From the NCBI RefSeq assembly GCF_034479515.1, contig NZ_CP140152.1, positions 4,092,001 to 4,156,000 on the forward strand: a stretch of 64,000 nucleotides of DNA, given 5' to 3'. The stretch is from Duganella zoogloeoides (lineage in GTDB: Bacteria > Pseudomonadota > Gammaproteobacteria > Burkholderiales > Burkholderiaceae_D). Shown here piece by piece: positions 37,306 through 44,284 of this stretch. Positions within the stretch are counted from its first letter, which is position 1. The number at the start of each line of letters is the position of its first letter. The notes under the pieces were generated by a model. It was not told the origin of the DNA. It saw nothing but the letters and a program-made list of their open reading frames with translations, and ran no database searches. Made by a program: the position numbers and the translations under genes.

Positions 37306-37335
37306 AAGCCTCGTGCGCTGCATGAGGCTTTTTTT
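37306..37335 (+). terminator. Intrinsic terminator of the encapsulin operon
   Basis: AAGCCTC (37306-37312) pairs with GAGGCTT (37324-37330), with further weak pairing in the loop, and is followed by five more T. It lies 30 bp after the desulfurase stop and closes the operon. Confidence 0.88.
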
Positions 37336-37347
37336 CGTTGAAATGGT

Positions 37348-37376
37348 TTGACATGCTGACACCTGTCAGATATTGT
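37348..37376 (+). promoter_or_regulatory. Promoter with embedded operator of the ArsR-like gene
   Basis: A consensus -35 TTGACA (37348-37353) and TATTGT (37371-37376) are 17 bp apart. The spacer holds the palindrome CTGACA-CC-TGTCAG (37356-37369). Transcription should begin at about 37382-37384, at the start codon itself, so the mRNA is probably leaderless. Repressor bound at the palindrome would exclude RNA polymerase. Confidence 0.7.
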
Positions 37377-37382
37377 TGACAC

Positions 37383-37709
37383 ATGAAATCAAAACACCTT
37401 ACTGGCGATCAGCTGCTGGCGGCGCTGGCGGCGCTGTCCAACCCGCACCGTTTGCGGGTGGTGGCGGCGCTGGCCGCAGGCGGGCGCAATTACGTGAGCC
37501 AGCTGGCGCGGGAGTTGAACATCAGCCGGCCCTTGCTGCATTTGCATTTGCAGAAGCTGGAAGACGCCGGGTTGGTAACGAGCCAGCTGGAATTGTCGGA
37601 CGATGGCAAGGCGCTCAATTTTTTCGACGTCGCGCCATTCGCCATCGACCTGTCGCCGGCCATGATCAGTACCGCAGTCGCCACCCTGACCAACAATCCT
37701 GAAAAATAG
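37383..37709 (+). CDS. ArsR-like winged-helix regulator
   Basis: This is a 108-residue protein. A winged helix-turn-helix at about 8-75 contains LAALSNPHRLRVVAAL, the LARELNISRPLLHLHLQKLE recognition helix and AGLVTSQLELSDDGK wing. It has no Cys/His metal site. No ribosome site lies upstream, and the predicted transcription start falls on the ATG. It leads an operon with two small membrane proteins (8 and 28 bp gaps), so it probably represses its own operon in response to a membrane or redox signal. The signal is not evident. Confidence 0.85.
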   Translation: MKSKHLTGDQLLAALAALSNPHRLRVVAALAAGGRNYVSQLARELNISRPLLHLHLQKLEDAGLVTSQLELSDDGKALNFFDVAPFAIDLSPAMISTAVATLTNNPEK

Positions 37710-37717
37710 AGGCAACC

Positions 37718-37954
37718 ATGTCTGAACCGATTTACCTGACGACCCTCGGCATCTTCTTCGGCACGATCCTGATGATCTTCCTGATCCGCTCGCAGACCAT
37801 CGTCAAGAAGGCGCGACTGCAAGCCGACAGCGAAGAGTCTTACCGCCTGCTGGCCGAACGCGCGGTCGCCGCCGAAGAAGCCACCGCCGCTGCCCTGGCC
37901 GACCTGAAAATCCGCATCGTCGCGATTGAAAAAGTGCTGAAAGACGTCGAGTAA
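37718..37954 (+). CDS. Small single-pass membrane protein with coiled coil
   Basis: This is a 78-residue protein. One membrane segment (IYLTTLGIFFGTILMIFLI, about 5-23) is followed by a charged, heptad-like helix rich in Ala/Glu/Arg to the C-terminus (LLAERAVAAEEATAAALADL). It resembles PspB-like membrane proteins only in layout. It has a clean AGGC-type ribosome site. It is cotranscribed with the ArsR-like regulator and the four-helix membrane protein. Function is unknown. Confidence 0.75.
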   Translation: MSEPIYLTTLGIFFGTILMIFLIRSQTIVKKARLQADSEESYRLLAERAVAAEEATAAALADLKIRIVAIEKVLKDVE

Positions 37955-37982
37955 TCCAACCTGCCAGAATGGGAGTAGCGCC

Positions 37983-38396
37983 ATGCCACACGTATCGCTG
38001 TTTCGTTTGTATTCGCTGAGAGCTGTGTATTTGATCATCGCGCTGGGACTGGCGCTGGTCGTGTGGCCGGGCGTGCTGCGCCACGCCGAACCGTGGGGTT
38101 TGTCGCAGGGGGTGGTCAAGTGCATGCTGACGGCCTTCAGCCTGCTGTGCATCATCGGCATCCGCTATCCCTTGCAGATGTTGCCGGTGCTGCTGTGGGA
38201 AATGACGTGGAAGTCGCTGTGGCTGCTGCTGGTCGCCCTGCCCGCCTGGCAAAGCGGCACCATGGACGACACCATCATCGCCACCGCCTTCGAATGCGCG
38301 GTGGCCATCATCATCCCGATTGCGATGCCGTGGGGATATGTGTTCGACCAGCATATTCGCAAGCGTGGTGACCGGTGGGGTGCGGCTGCGGCTTGA
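37983..38396 (+). CDS. Unrecognised four-helix membrane protein
   Basis: This is a 137-residue protein with four hydrophobic segments (about 12-30, 48-66, 68-88 and 100-120). Notable motifs are SLCIIG-type FSLLCIIGIRYPLQMLPVLL and WEMTWKSLWLLLVALPAW. It is third in the operon behind the ArsR-like gene, 28 bp after the coiled-coil protein. Proteins of this shape are common hypothetical genes near ArsR-type regulators. No catalytic residues are evident and I do not assign a function. Confidence 0.75.
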   Translation: MPHVSLFRLYSLRAVYLIIALGLALVVWPGVLRHAEPWGLSQGVVKCMLTAFSLLCIIGIRYPLQMLPVLLWEMTWKSLWLLLVALPAWQSGTMDDTIIATAFECAVAIIIPIAMPWGYVFDQHIRKRGDRWGAAAA

Positions 38397-38414
38397 GTTG
38401 GCGGCGGTCATAAA

Positions 38415-38450
38415 ATATCCAAAAAGGATATCGGTATCTCTTTTGAGATA
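38415..38450 (+). promoter_or_regulatory. Twin operators and -10 of the toxin-antitoxin pair
   Basis: Two inverted repeats, ATATCC-N5-GGATAT (38415-38431) and TATCTC-N4-GAGATA (38435-38450), sit just before the antitoxin gene. The second touches a TACAAT -10 box (38449-38454). This layout fits autorepression by the antitoxin/toxin complex. AGGAGG follows 6 nt before the start codon. Confidence 0.7.
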
Positions 38451-38473
38451 CAATGTCGTGACAGGAGGATCTC

Positions 38474-38755
38474 ATGGCAACCAATACTTCAATGCTCCAT
38501 GTCCGCATCGACGAAAACATCAAAGCCCAGGCGAATGAGGCATTGGCGTCGATGGGGCTGACCATGGCCGACGCCGTACGGCTGTTTCTGCACCGCGTCG
38601 TGGCGGATCAAGCCTTCCCGCTGGAACTGAAAGTGCCGAACGCGGCCACGCGCGCTGCAATGAGTGAAGCCCGTGCCATCATGGCAGAACGTCGGGCCCG
38701 CTTTACCAATGCTGATGAGCTGTTAGCTGATCTTGAAAAAGACAGCGGCCAGTAA
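38474..38755 (+). CDS. DinJ/RelB-family antitoxin
   Basis: This is a 93-residue antitoxin. The N-terminal ribbon-helix-helix (MLHVRIDENIKAQANEALAS, then MGLTMADAVRLFLHRVV) binds DNA, and the C-terminal half wraps the toxin. It neutralises the following YafQ-like RNase and represses the shared promoter through the two operators upstream. A strong AGGAGG ribosome site precedes the start. GC is lower than in the flanking genes, which fits a mobile accessory module. Confidence 0.9.
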   Translation: MATNTSMLHVRIDENIKAQANEALASMGLTMADAVRLFLHRVVADQAFPLELKVPNAATRAAMSEARAIMAERRARFTNADELLADLEKDSGQ

Positions 38756-38765
38756 GCGGGCAGCA

Positions 38766-39047
38766 ATGCCACGGGCATCGGATTACGCCAAGACCTTCAA
38801 AGAGGATTGGATCCGGCTGTCGCATTCGGGCCGCTACGATCTCAATCGCCTGAAGCAAGCAATGCTCCTGCTGATCGCTCACGATGCGCCGCTACCGGCG
38901 GAATGGCTCGATCACGCGTTAAAAGGCGAATGGAGTGATCACCGGGAATGCCATATCGGCGGTGATTTCTTGCTGATCTATCGCGAGGAGGCCGATAGCG
39001 TCGTCTTCGTTCGTGCCGGTACACATGCCGAGCTGTTTGCCGATTAA
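38766..39047 (+). CDS. YafQ-family mRNA-interferase toxin
   Basis: This is a 93-residue RelE-fold toxin. KTFKEDWIRLSHSGRYDLNR and LPAEWLDHALKGEWSDHREC, with DFLLIYR and VRAGTHAELF at the C-terminus, follow E. coli YafQ closely. The catalytic His/Asp region is represented by DHRECHIGGD and GTHAELF. It cuts mRNA on the ribosome. ATG at 38766 is used; an in-frame TTG at 38733 inside the antitoxin is possible and would give an overlap. Confidence 0.88.
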   Translation: MPRASDYAKTFKEDWIRLSHSGRYDLNRLKQAMLLLIAHDAPLPAEWLDHALKGEWSDHRECHIGGDFLLIYREEADSVVFVRAGTHAELFAD

Positions 39048-39064
39048 ACCGGTACTTATTCAAC

Positions 39065-39094
39065 ATTGCTCGCGTAATTGATTGAGAGCAATTT
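39065..39094 (+). terminator. Weak hairpin after the toxin gene
   Basis: ATTGCTC (39065-39071) pairs with GAGCAAT (39086-39092), followed by TT. The 7-bp stem with a 14-nt loop and a short T-run makes only a weak terminator. It lies 18 bp after the toxin stop. Confidence 0.35.
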
Positions 39095-39151
39095 CGCGAC
39101 AGCTCCACTCGGCGACAATGGCCATCCGTCCATTACAAACGGATTATCGTC

Positions 39152-40399
39152 ATGTTCGCGACACTCGCTCAGGCCATCAAATCCAGGTGGCTAAGACTAA
39201 TCACCTACTCGGGCGCCAAGCGTCTCTCCTGGTTTGCCTTGATACTGGTGTTTGCGCTCGATGGATTTACTCTTACCCTGATGTTCAAGGGGCTGACCGA
39301 TGCTGAAGAGTTGGTGAACTATCCCAGCTCACACGTGTCGAACGATTGCACGTCCCTGTCATTCAACCTCCTGCGCAGCAGCACCGCTGAGCAGATCGCC
39401 ACCTTGGCATCGGCTGCCGAAGGGGTAGGTCAGCAGACTCGACAAAATCATGACCTCCACCAGATAAATCAGATCTTATTGCCGATTTGCGTCCAGATCC
39501 AGGAAAAAATGCTGGTGACTATCGGCACGCCGCCGATCATTCGTCTTGCTGAGCACCTGAAGCAAATCGACGAGCAAATCAGCAGGGCTAACGAGGAAAG
39601 CCGCAAAATCAAGGAAAGCTACAGCACCGCGCTGCTGGAAAAGATAGCTGATCAAAAACGCGAAGAGTCGATACTTCCGGTTGAAGCAGGCAAGATAAAG
39701 AGCACTGTAGACTATCTGACGTCCCGACTCGCGATGCTGGAGCAACGGCACGCCGAAGTAAGTAGCGAAATAGTCAACCATCCCAACGTTCTCGCCTATT
39801 TCGTCTATTTGAAGTCGCTGCCTATCGACAGCGAATTTGCGAAAGAAGCCGAGCGCTATGAACGGCAGGTCTTCTGGTATCCGCTGAAAGTGGTAGCCGC
39901 GCAAGTCGGGTTCATGGTTCCGCTATTGCTGATGACGATCTTCTGGAATGCGCGCGCCATCAGGAAAAGCCAGGAAACCAGCATCCTGATTTCCGCCCAT
40001 CTGATCCTGGTATGTACGATCCCCATATTGCTGCGCCTGCTGTACTTTATCGGTGATCTGTTGCCCCAAGAACTACTGTACCGGCTACTCTACGTGCTGC
40101 AAGAATGGAAACTCAGCTTTCTCTGGTATTACCTTGCGATTGCCGCGAGCGTGGCCGGCGGCTTGTTCCTGGTCTACCTGGCCCAGCGTAGCTTGTTTAC
40201 TGCAGCGCGCCAACGCCTGACGCGGTTGCGCAAGACGCAGTGCCGGTCATGCGGCGAAAAGCTGCGATTGGTCGATCAAGCCTGCTGCGAGATGTGCGGC
40301 GCCAGTCAGCGCGCGCCATGCGATGCCTGCGGCCAGCCGCGCCAGCTGCTGGCCTTCCATTGCAACCACTGTGGTACTGCAACGCCTGCGCCAACCTAG
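39152..40399 (+). CDS. Unrecognised membrane protein with coiled coil and zinc-ribbon tail
   Basis: This is a 415-residue protein. One membrane segment (WFALILVFALDGFTLTLMF, about 28-46) precedes about 190 periplasmic or cytoplasmic residues rich in Glu/Lys/Gln with coiled-coil character (about 130-220). Three more membrane segments lie at about 250-350. A C-terminal tail has four CxxC-type pairs (CRSCGEKLRLVDQACCEMCG; CDACGQPRQLLAFHCNHCG) that should bind two zinc ions. GC is visibly lower than the flanks. It follows the toxin-antitoxin pair and precedes a tRNA gene, so it may be accessory. No family is recognised. Confidence 0.8.
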   Translation: MFATLAQAIKSRWLRLITYSGAKRLSWFALILVFALDGFTLTLMFKGLTDAEELVNYPSSHVSNDCTSLSFNLLRSSTAEQIATLASAAEGVGQQTRQNHDLHQINQILLPICVQIQEKMLVTIGTPPIIRLAEHLKQIDEQISRANEESRKIKESYSTALLEKIADQKREESILPVEAGKIKSTVDYLTSRLAMLEQRHAEVSSEIVNHPNVLAYFVYLKSLPIDSEFAKEAERYERQVFWYPLKVVAAQVGFMVPLLLMTIFWNARAIRKSQETSILISAHLILVCTIPILLRLLYFIGDLLPQELLYRLLYVLQEWKLSFLWYYLAIAASVAGGLFLVYLAQRSLFTAARQRLTRLRKTQCRSCGEKLRLVDQACCEMCGASQRAPCDACGQPRQLLAFHCNHCGTATPAPT

Positions 40400-40548
40400 T
40401 AACTTCGGCAGGCGACAAGCTGCTGCATACTCTGCTCCGAATTCAGGCAGCCCTGCTGTCCAGCATCGGCACCAATAACCAGCGCATCCACGACAGCAAG
40501 GGTGAGATGCTGCGTGGGCTGATAAGGCTTGAATATAAGCCCCAAAGC

Positions 40549-40580
40549 AAAAAGCCCAACCGGTAAAGGCTGGGCTTTTT
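40549..40580. terminator. Bidirectional terminator downstream of tRNA-Asn copy 1
   Basis: AAAAAGCCCA (40549-40558) pairs perfectly with TGGGCTTTTT (40571-40580) over 10 bp. With A/T runs on both sides it can end transcription leftward after the tRNA and rightward after the zinc-ribbon gene. Confidence 0.88.
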
Positions 40581-40594
40581 GATGCTGCGTATTC

Positions 40595-40670
40595 TGGCTC
40601 CCCGACCTGGACTCGAACCAGGGACCTGCGGATTAACAGTCCGTCGCTCTACCAACTGAGCTATCAGGGA
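40595..40670 (-). tRNA. tRNA-Asn (GTT), copy 1
   Basis: This is a 76-nt cloverleaf including an encoded CCA. The 5' acceptor TCCCTGA pairs with TCGGGGA. The D-arm reads TAGCTCAGTTGGTAGAGC. The anticodon loop is CTGTTAATC with anticodon GTT, and the T-arm is CTGGTTCGAGTCCAG. It has its own promoter and terminator. It is identical to copies 2 and 3 further right. Confidence 0.97.
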
Positions 40671-40681
40671 AAAGAGGCCGC

Positions 40682-40710
40682 ATTATATACGGCCATCTGT
40701 CAGCTGTCTA
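40682..40710 (-). promoter_or_regulatory. Sigma-70 promoter of tRNA-Asn copy 1
   Basis: On the minus strand TAGACA (40705-40710) and a perfect TATAAT (40682-40687) are 17 bp apart. The -10 ends 11 nt before the tRNA 5' end. The same geometry is found before copy 3. Confidence 0.85.
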
Positions 40711-40726
40711 CGCTGAACGGCGAATT

Positions 40727-42913
40727 TTAGAAATTGCCGCGGAACTGCACGCCGAACTGGCGTGGCTCGTTCACGAAACCGGTGCGGTTGTTGAAGTCGA
40801 TGCCACCGATGATGCGCGCGGTGTTGGTGATGTTGCGGCCGAACGCTGCCACTTCATACTTGCCGCCATCCCAGTTGTAGCCGACGCGCACGCCGCCTTC
40901 CACCATCGACTTGCCGGTGAACTCTTTCGACTCGTACAGGAAGAAGTTGATCTTGCTGCGGTAAGCCCAGTCGGTCAGCACGAACAGGTTGCCGTTTTCC
41001 AGCGCCCAGTTGTAGCGGGCGGTGGCGTTGACGGTGTACTTCGGCGCCTGTGGCAGTGCGTTGCCGTCGATGCGGGCGAAGCCGTTGGCATCGACAGGGT
41101 CCGTCACGGTGCAACGGCTGGCGTTGCAAGTAGCCACGCGCAGCGACGGGTCCTTGATCTCGGTAAAGTTGTACGAACCGCCTGCAGTCACCTTGAAGGC
41201 CGGGGTGATGAAGGCTTCGAAATCGGCTTCCACGCCGCGGCCCTTGGTCTTGGCCGCGTTGATCAGCTGGTTGGCATTGGACAGGCCGCCCACCACGGTC
41301 AGCTGCTGGTTCTTGACTTCGTAGTTGTAGATGCTGAAGTTGGCGCGGGCGCGACGGTTGAACAGGTCGGCCTTGATACCGGCTTCATACGAGGTGATGG
41401 TTTCCGCATCGGCCACGGTGATCGGCACGGCTGCCGATGCGGCTGCGATACTTGGCGCGCGGAAGCCGGTCGCCACGCGGGCGTAGGCGTTCACGTCCGG
41501 ATTGATCTTGTAGGTCAGGCTGGCATCCCAGTTGGCCTTGCTCTTGTCGGCGTCGGCCGTGCTTGGACCCGTTTGTGGCACGTTGATGTTAGTAACGGTG
41601 CGGAAGTCCTTCTTGTCGTTGGTGTAACGCACGCCGCCACGCAGGACCAGGTCGCTGCTCAGGTCGTAAGTCAACGAGCCGAAGATAGCCTTGGCGGTGT
41701 TGTTCTGGTGGCTCACCAGGTGCGAGGTGCGGGCGCCGGCAGTGTCGAAGTTGTCGGTCAGGCCTTCGGCGCTTTCCTTGAACCAGTACACACCGGTCTG
41801 CCAGTTCAGGGGACCGGCGTTTTTCGATTCGACGCGGAATTCCTGGCTGTACTGCTTCAGGTAGCTCAGGCCACCGGCGGTTTCAACCTGGAACGGCACG
41901 CCCGGCTGGTTCGGATAGCCGCCGTCGATGTCGCCACGGGACAGGTAGTCGTCCACGCCTTCGTAGCCGGTGATCGAAAACAGCTTGACCGCACCGAGGT
42001 CCCACGACAGGCGCACGTTGGCGCCGTTGGTGCGCAGGTGCTGGCCGTTCTGGGCATTGGTGCCGATCTTGGTGAAGTCGTAGCCGTCGGCGAAGTCGTT
42101 GCTGCCCTGGCGGATCAGGTTAGCACGGAACAGGCGCGCGCTGCCGGTGGTCGTACGCGAGTGCACATTGAACAGCGCGTTGAAGGTGGTGCTCGGCTTG
42201 TACAGGAACTGCACGCGCTCGGCGTGTTCGTTGTAGCCTTCCAGCGAATCCTTGGCGCCGGTAAAGGTGTTGTCCACGAAATCGTCGCGGTGCTGGCGCA
42301 GCGTCGATACGCGCATTGCCCATTCCTTCGACAGCGGCACGTTGGCAGCGCCTTCGAGGTTGATGGTGTTGTGGGTTGCTACGGACAGGCTGTAATAGCC
42401 TTCCACTTTGTCGAGGTTCGGCTTGGCCGATTCGAACTTGACCACGCCGGCCGGGGTGTTGCGGCCGAACAGCGTGCCTTGCGGGCCGCGCAGCACTTCC
42501 ACGCCGGCCAGGTCGAACATCGGGAAACCTTTCAGGATGCCGTTTTCTTGCACCACGTCGTCATAGATCAGCGACACTGGTTGCGAGGCGAAGGCGTTGA
42601 AGTCGGTGTTGCCGTAGCCGCGGATGTAGAAGCGTGGGAAGGTACGGCCGTTCGACGATTCGATGTTCAGCGATGGCACTTTGCCTGCCAGCACGCGAAT
42701 GTCCTGGCCGCCGGACAGCAGCACATCGAGGCGCTCGTCCTTGAGCATCGTCACCGATACCGGCACGTCCTTGATGTTTTCAGCGCGACGCTGGGCGGTT
42801 ACCACGACGGTTTCCAGTTGCGGTTGGGTTGCAGTCTGGGCCATTGCGGCACCCATAGGCATAACGGCGCTCAGCGCCAGCAGGCGCTTGTGCATCTTGG
42901 ACAGTTTGATCAT
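40727..42913 (-). CDS. TonB-dependent outer-membrane receptor
   Basis: This is a 728-residue receptor with a signal peptide (cleaved near AMAQTATQ), a plug domain (about 35-160) and a 22-strand barrel ending in the terminal-Phe motif FGVQFRGNF. The plug starts ETVVVTAQRRAENIKDVPVSV, holds VEVLRGPQGTLFGRNTPAGVV and has RFYIRGYGNTDFN. The barrel includes KVTAGGSYNFTEI and YARVATGFRAPS. Receptors of this plug type import iron complexes or small organic ligands with TonB energy. No cognate uptake or regulator gene adjoins, so the ligand is unknown. The ATG at 42913 has a weak GGGAA ribosome site. It converges toward tRNA-Asn copy 1. Confidence 0.94.
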   Translation of the reverse strand: MIKLSKMHKRLLALSAVMPMGAAMAQTATQPQLETVVVTAQRRAENIKDVPVSVTMLKDERLDVLLSGGQDIRVLAGKVPSLNIESSNGRTFPRFYIRGYGNTDFNAFASQPVSLIYDDVVQENGILKGFPMFDLAGVEVLRGPQGTLFGRNTPAGVVKFESAKPNLDKVEGYYSLSVATHNTINLEGAANVPLSKEWAMRVSTLRQHRDDFVDNTFTGAKDSLEGYNEHAERVQFLYKPSTTFNALFNVHSRTTTGSARLFRANLIRQGSNDFADGYDFTKIGTNAQNGQHLRTNGANVRLSWDLGAVKLFSITGYEGVDDYLSRGDIDGGYPNQPGVPFQVETAGGLSYLKQYSQEFRVESKNAGPLNWQTGVYWFKESAEGLTDNFDTAGARTSHLVSHQNNTAKAIFGSLTYDLSSDLVLRGGVRYTNDKKDFRTVTNINVPQTGPSTADADKSKANWDASLTYKINPDVNAYARVATGFRAPSIAAASAAVPITVADAETITSYEAGIKADLFNRRARANFSIYNYEVKNQQLTVVGGLSNANQLINAAKTKGRGVEADFEAFITPAFKVTAGGSYNFTEIKDPSLRVATCNASRCTVTDPVDANGFARIDGNALPQAPKYTVNATARYNWALENGNLFVLTDWAYRSKINFFLYESKEFTGKSMVEGGVRVGYNWDGGKYEVAAFGRNITNTARIIGGIDFNNRTGFVNEPRQFGVQFRGNF

Positions 42914-43308
42914 TCGAAATTCCCGATTTAATTGGCTGGATAAAGAGTGCGAAACAGTGTCTCCTGTCTTCTCTTTTGTGGTCTGGCTTCCGGCTGATCA
43001 TCTGTCGCGACCATGGCGGTTCAAGCGGGGCAACGCATCTTGAAGATGTCTAGAATGCACCCGCTTTGAGAAAGGCGGTATTTTCTTTCATTGATAGGTG
43101 GTATTGCAAGCCGAATATATGACCAGCTCGCTTAAGTGTTAGATATTCGGTACACGATATGTGTTTACAGAATATAAAAAGGCGCCCGGCTGTGCAGCGG
43201 GGCGCCTTTTGGCGAAAAATCAATACTGTTTATTTCGTTACCCCAGGTCCGTTGGGCGCGACTTTTTTCATGAAATCTTCACCGTGTGTGTGAAAAACAC
43301 CACAGCTG
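42914..43308. other. 395-bp intergenic region
   Basis: This gap holds the upstream region of the TonB receptor and the end of the DUF3334 gene. It contains the 13-bp palindrome CATCTT-G-AAGATG (43036-43048), about 125 bp before the receptor start and a possible operator. It also holds an AT-rich stretch at 43080-43180 and the terminator at 43176-43210. No open frame there looks like a gene. Confidence 0.6.
43176..43210. terminator. Terminator after the DUF3334 gene
   Basis: AAAAAGGCGCCC pairs with GGGCGCCTTTT around a 12-nt loop, with A/T runs on both sides. It lies about 100 bp past the DUF3334 stop and ends leftward transcription. Confidence 0.85.
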
Positions 43309-44001
43309 TTACATGCCTAGCGAACGCAGCAGGTCGGAGTTGTCGTCGATGTCATCCACCGGGGCGGACTGGGAACCCTGGTTACCCTTGGCTCGTTCGG
43401 CATCCATCAGGGCGTCGGCATCGGTTTCTTCGTGGGTGTCGAAGTCGTGCAGGCGGATGAATTCGGTACGGTCGATCGCCAGTTCCAGGTAGAAGATGTT
43501 GTTCTTCTCGGTATAGAACGTCACGCGGCGGATTTCCGGACGGTCCAGCGGCGTATCGACGTTCAGCATCACCTGCTTGTTGAGCACCAGCATTTTCGGC
43601 TGGTTCTGGGTGATGTTGGTTTGCAGCTCGCGGCGGACCTTGCCGGTGAAGTCGCCGACGATCTGGTTCATCAGCTCGCCCATGATGTTGGACACTTCGT
43701 CCGACGTGTGGGCGGTGGCCAGTTCCGACTTCGGCATGCCCATGGTGAGCATGTAGCGCTCGTAGATTTCCATCGCGGTGGCGGCGCTGAAGTTGAGCAC
43801 CACCAGGCCGGTAAAGCCGCCGTCGAACAGCACGAAGCAACCGATGTCCGGCTTCAGGCCGATCTTGGTAATGCGCTGCACCATGCCCGAATAGTTCACG
43901 CGGCTCTGCGTGGCCACGTTGATCACGCGCGATACGGAATCGCACAAGCTCTTCAGCACATCCTCGGTGCCGTAGACAACCGTTTCTTTCTCAAAACTCA
44001 T
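43309..44001 (-). CDS. DUF3334 protein (CheX-like fold)
   Basis: This is a 230-residue protein of the DUF3334 family. Conserved blocks are DVLKSLCDSVSRVINVAT, IGLKPDIGCFVLFDGGFTGLVV, EVSNIMGELMNQIVGDFTGK and a VTFYTEKNNIFYLELAIDR strand. The GELMNQIVGDF segment resembles the phosphatase helix (E-x3-N) of CheX/CheC, which removes phosphate from CheY, so a link to chemotaxis or a response regulator is plausible but untested. The start at 43999-44001 (MSFEKETVV, AGAGG ribosome site) is preferred over the longer frame to 44127. The 50-odd C-terminal residues are acidic and variable. Confidence 0.86.
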   Translation of the reverse strand: MSFEKETVVYGTEDVLKSLCDSVSRVINVATQSRVNYSGMVQRITKIGLKPDIGCFVLFDGGFTGLVVLNFSAATAMEIYERYMLTMGMPKSELATAHTSDEVSNIMGELMNQIVGDFTGKVRRELQTNITQNQPKMLVLNKQVMLNVDTPLDRPEIRRVTFYTEKNNIFYLELAIDRTEFIRLHDFDTHEETDADALMDAERAKGNQGSQSAPVDDIDDNSDLLRSLGM

Positions 44002-44284
44002 GGTGAACCTCTGTGACCTTTTCAATTGTAAAAGCTGGGCGCAGGTGCGCGCTGCGCAACGACCGCGTCCCGAGTTAGAAGAATAACCAGATGCAAGATT
44101 CACGTCCACCGATACCTGCGATTTCATGAAACATTTGTGCCGAAATGCAAATTCTGTGAGCCATCCGCCTATGCCTCATAGCAGACCTTGTTCGTTTCAA
44201 ATCGAATTTGATTTCCGGTAACATTCTCCGGCATTACCGCCACATCAAACATATCGAATCAACCATCAATCCCGGGGAACACCA

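Noticed and set aside
43002..43060. CATCTT-G-AAGATG as an NsrR or similar operator
   Set aside because: The half-sites are in the wrong orientation for NsrR, and a 6-bp-armed palindrome alone is weak evidence; it is kept only as a note on the region.
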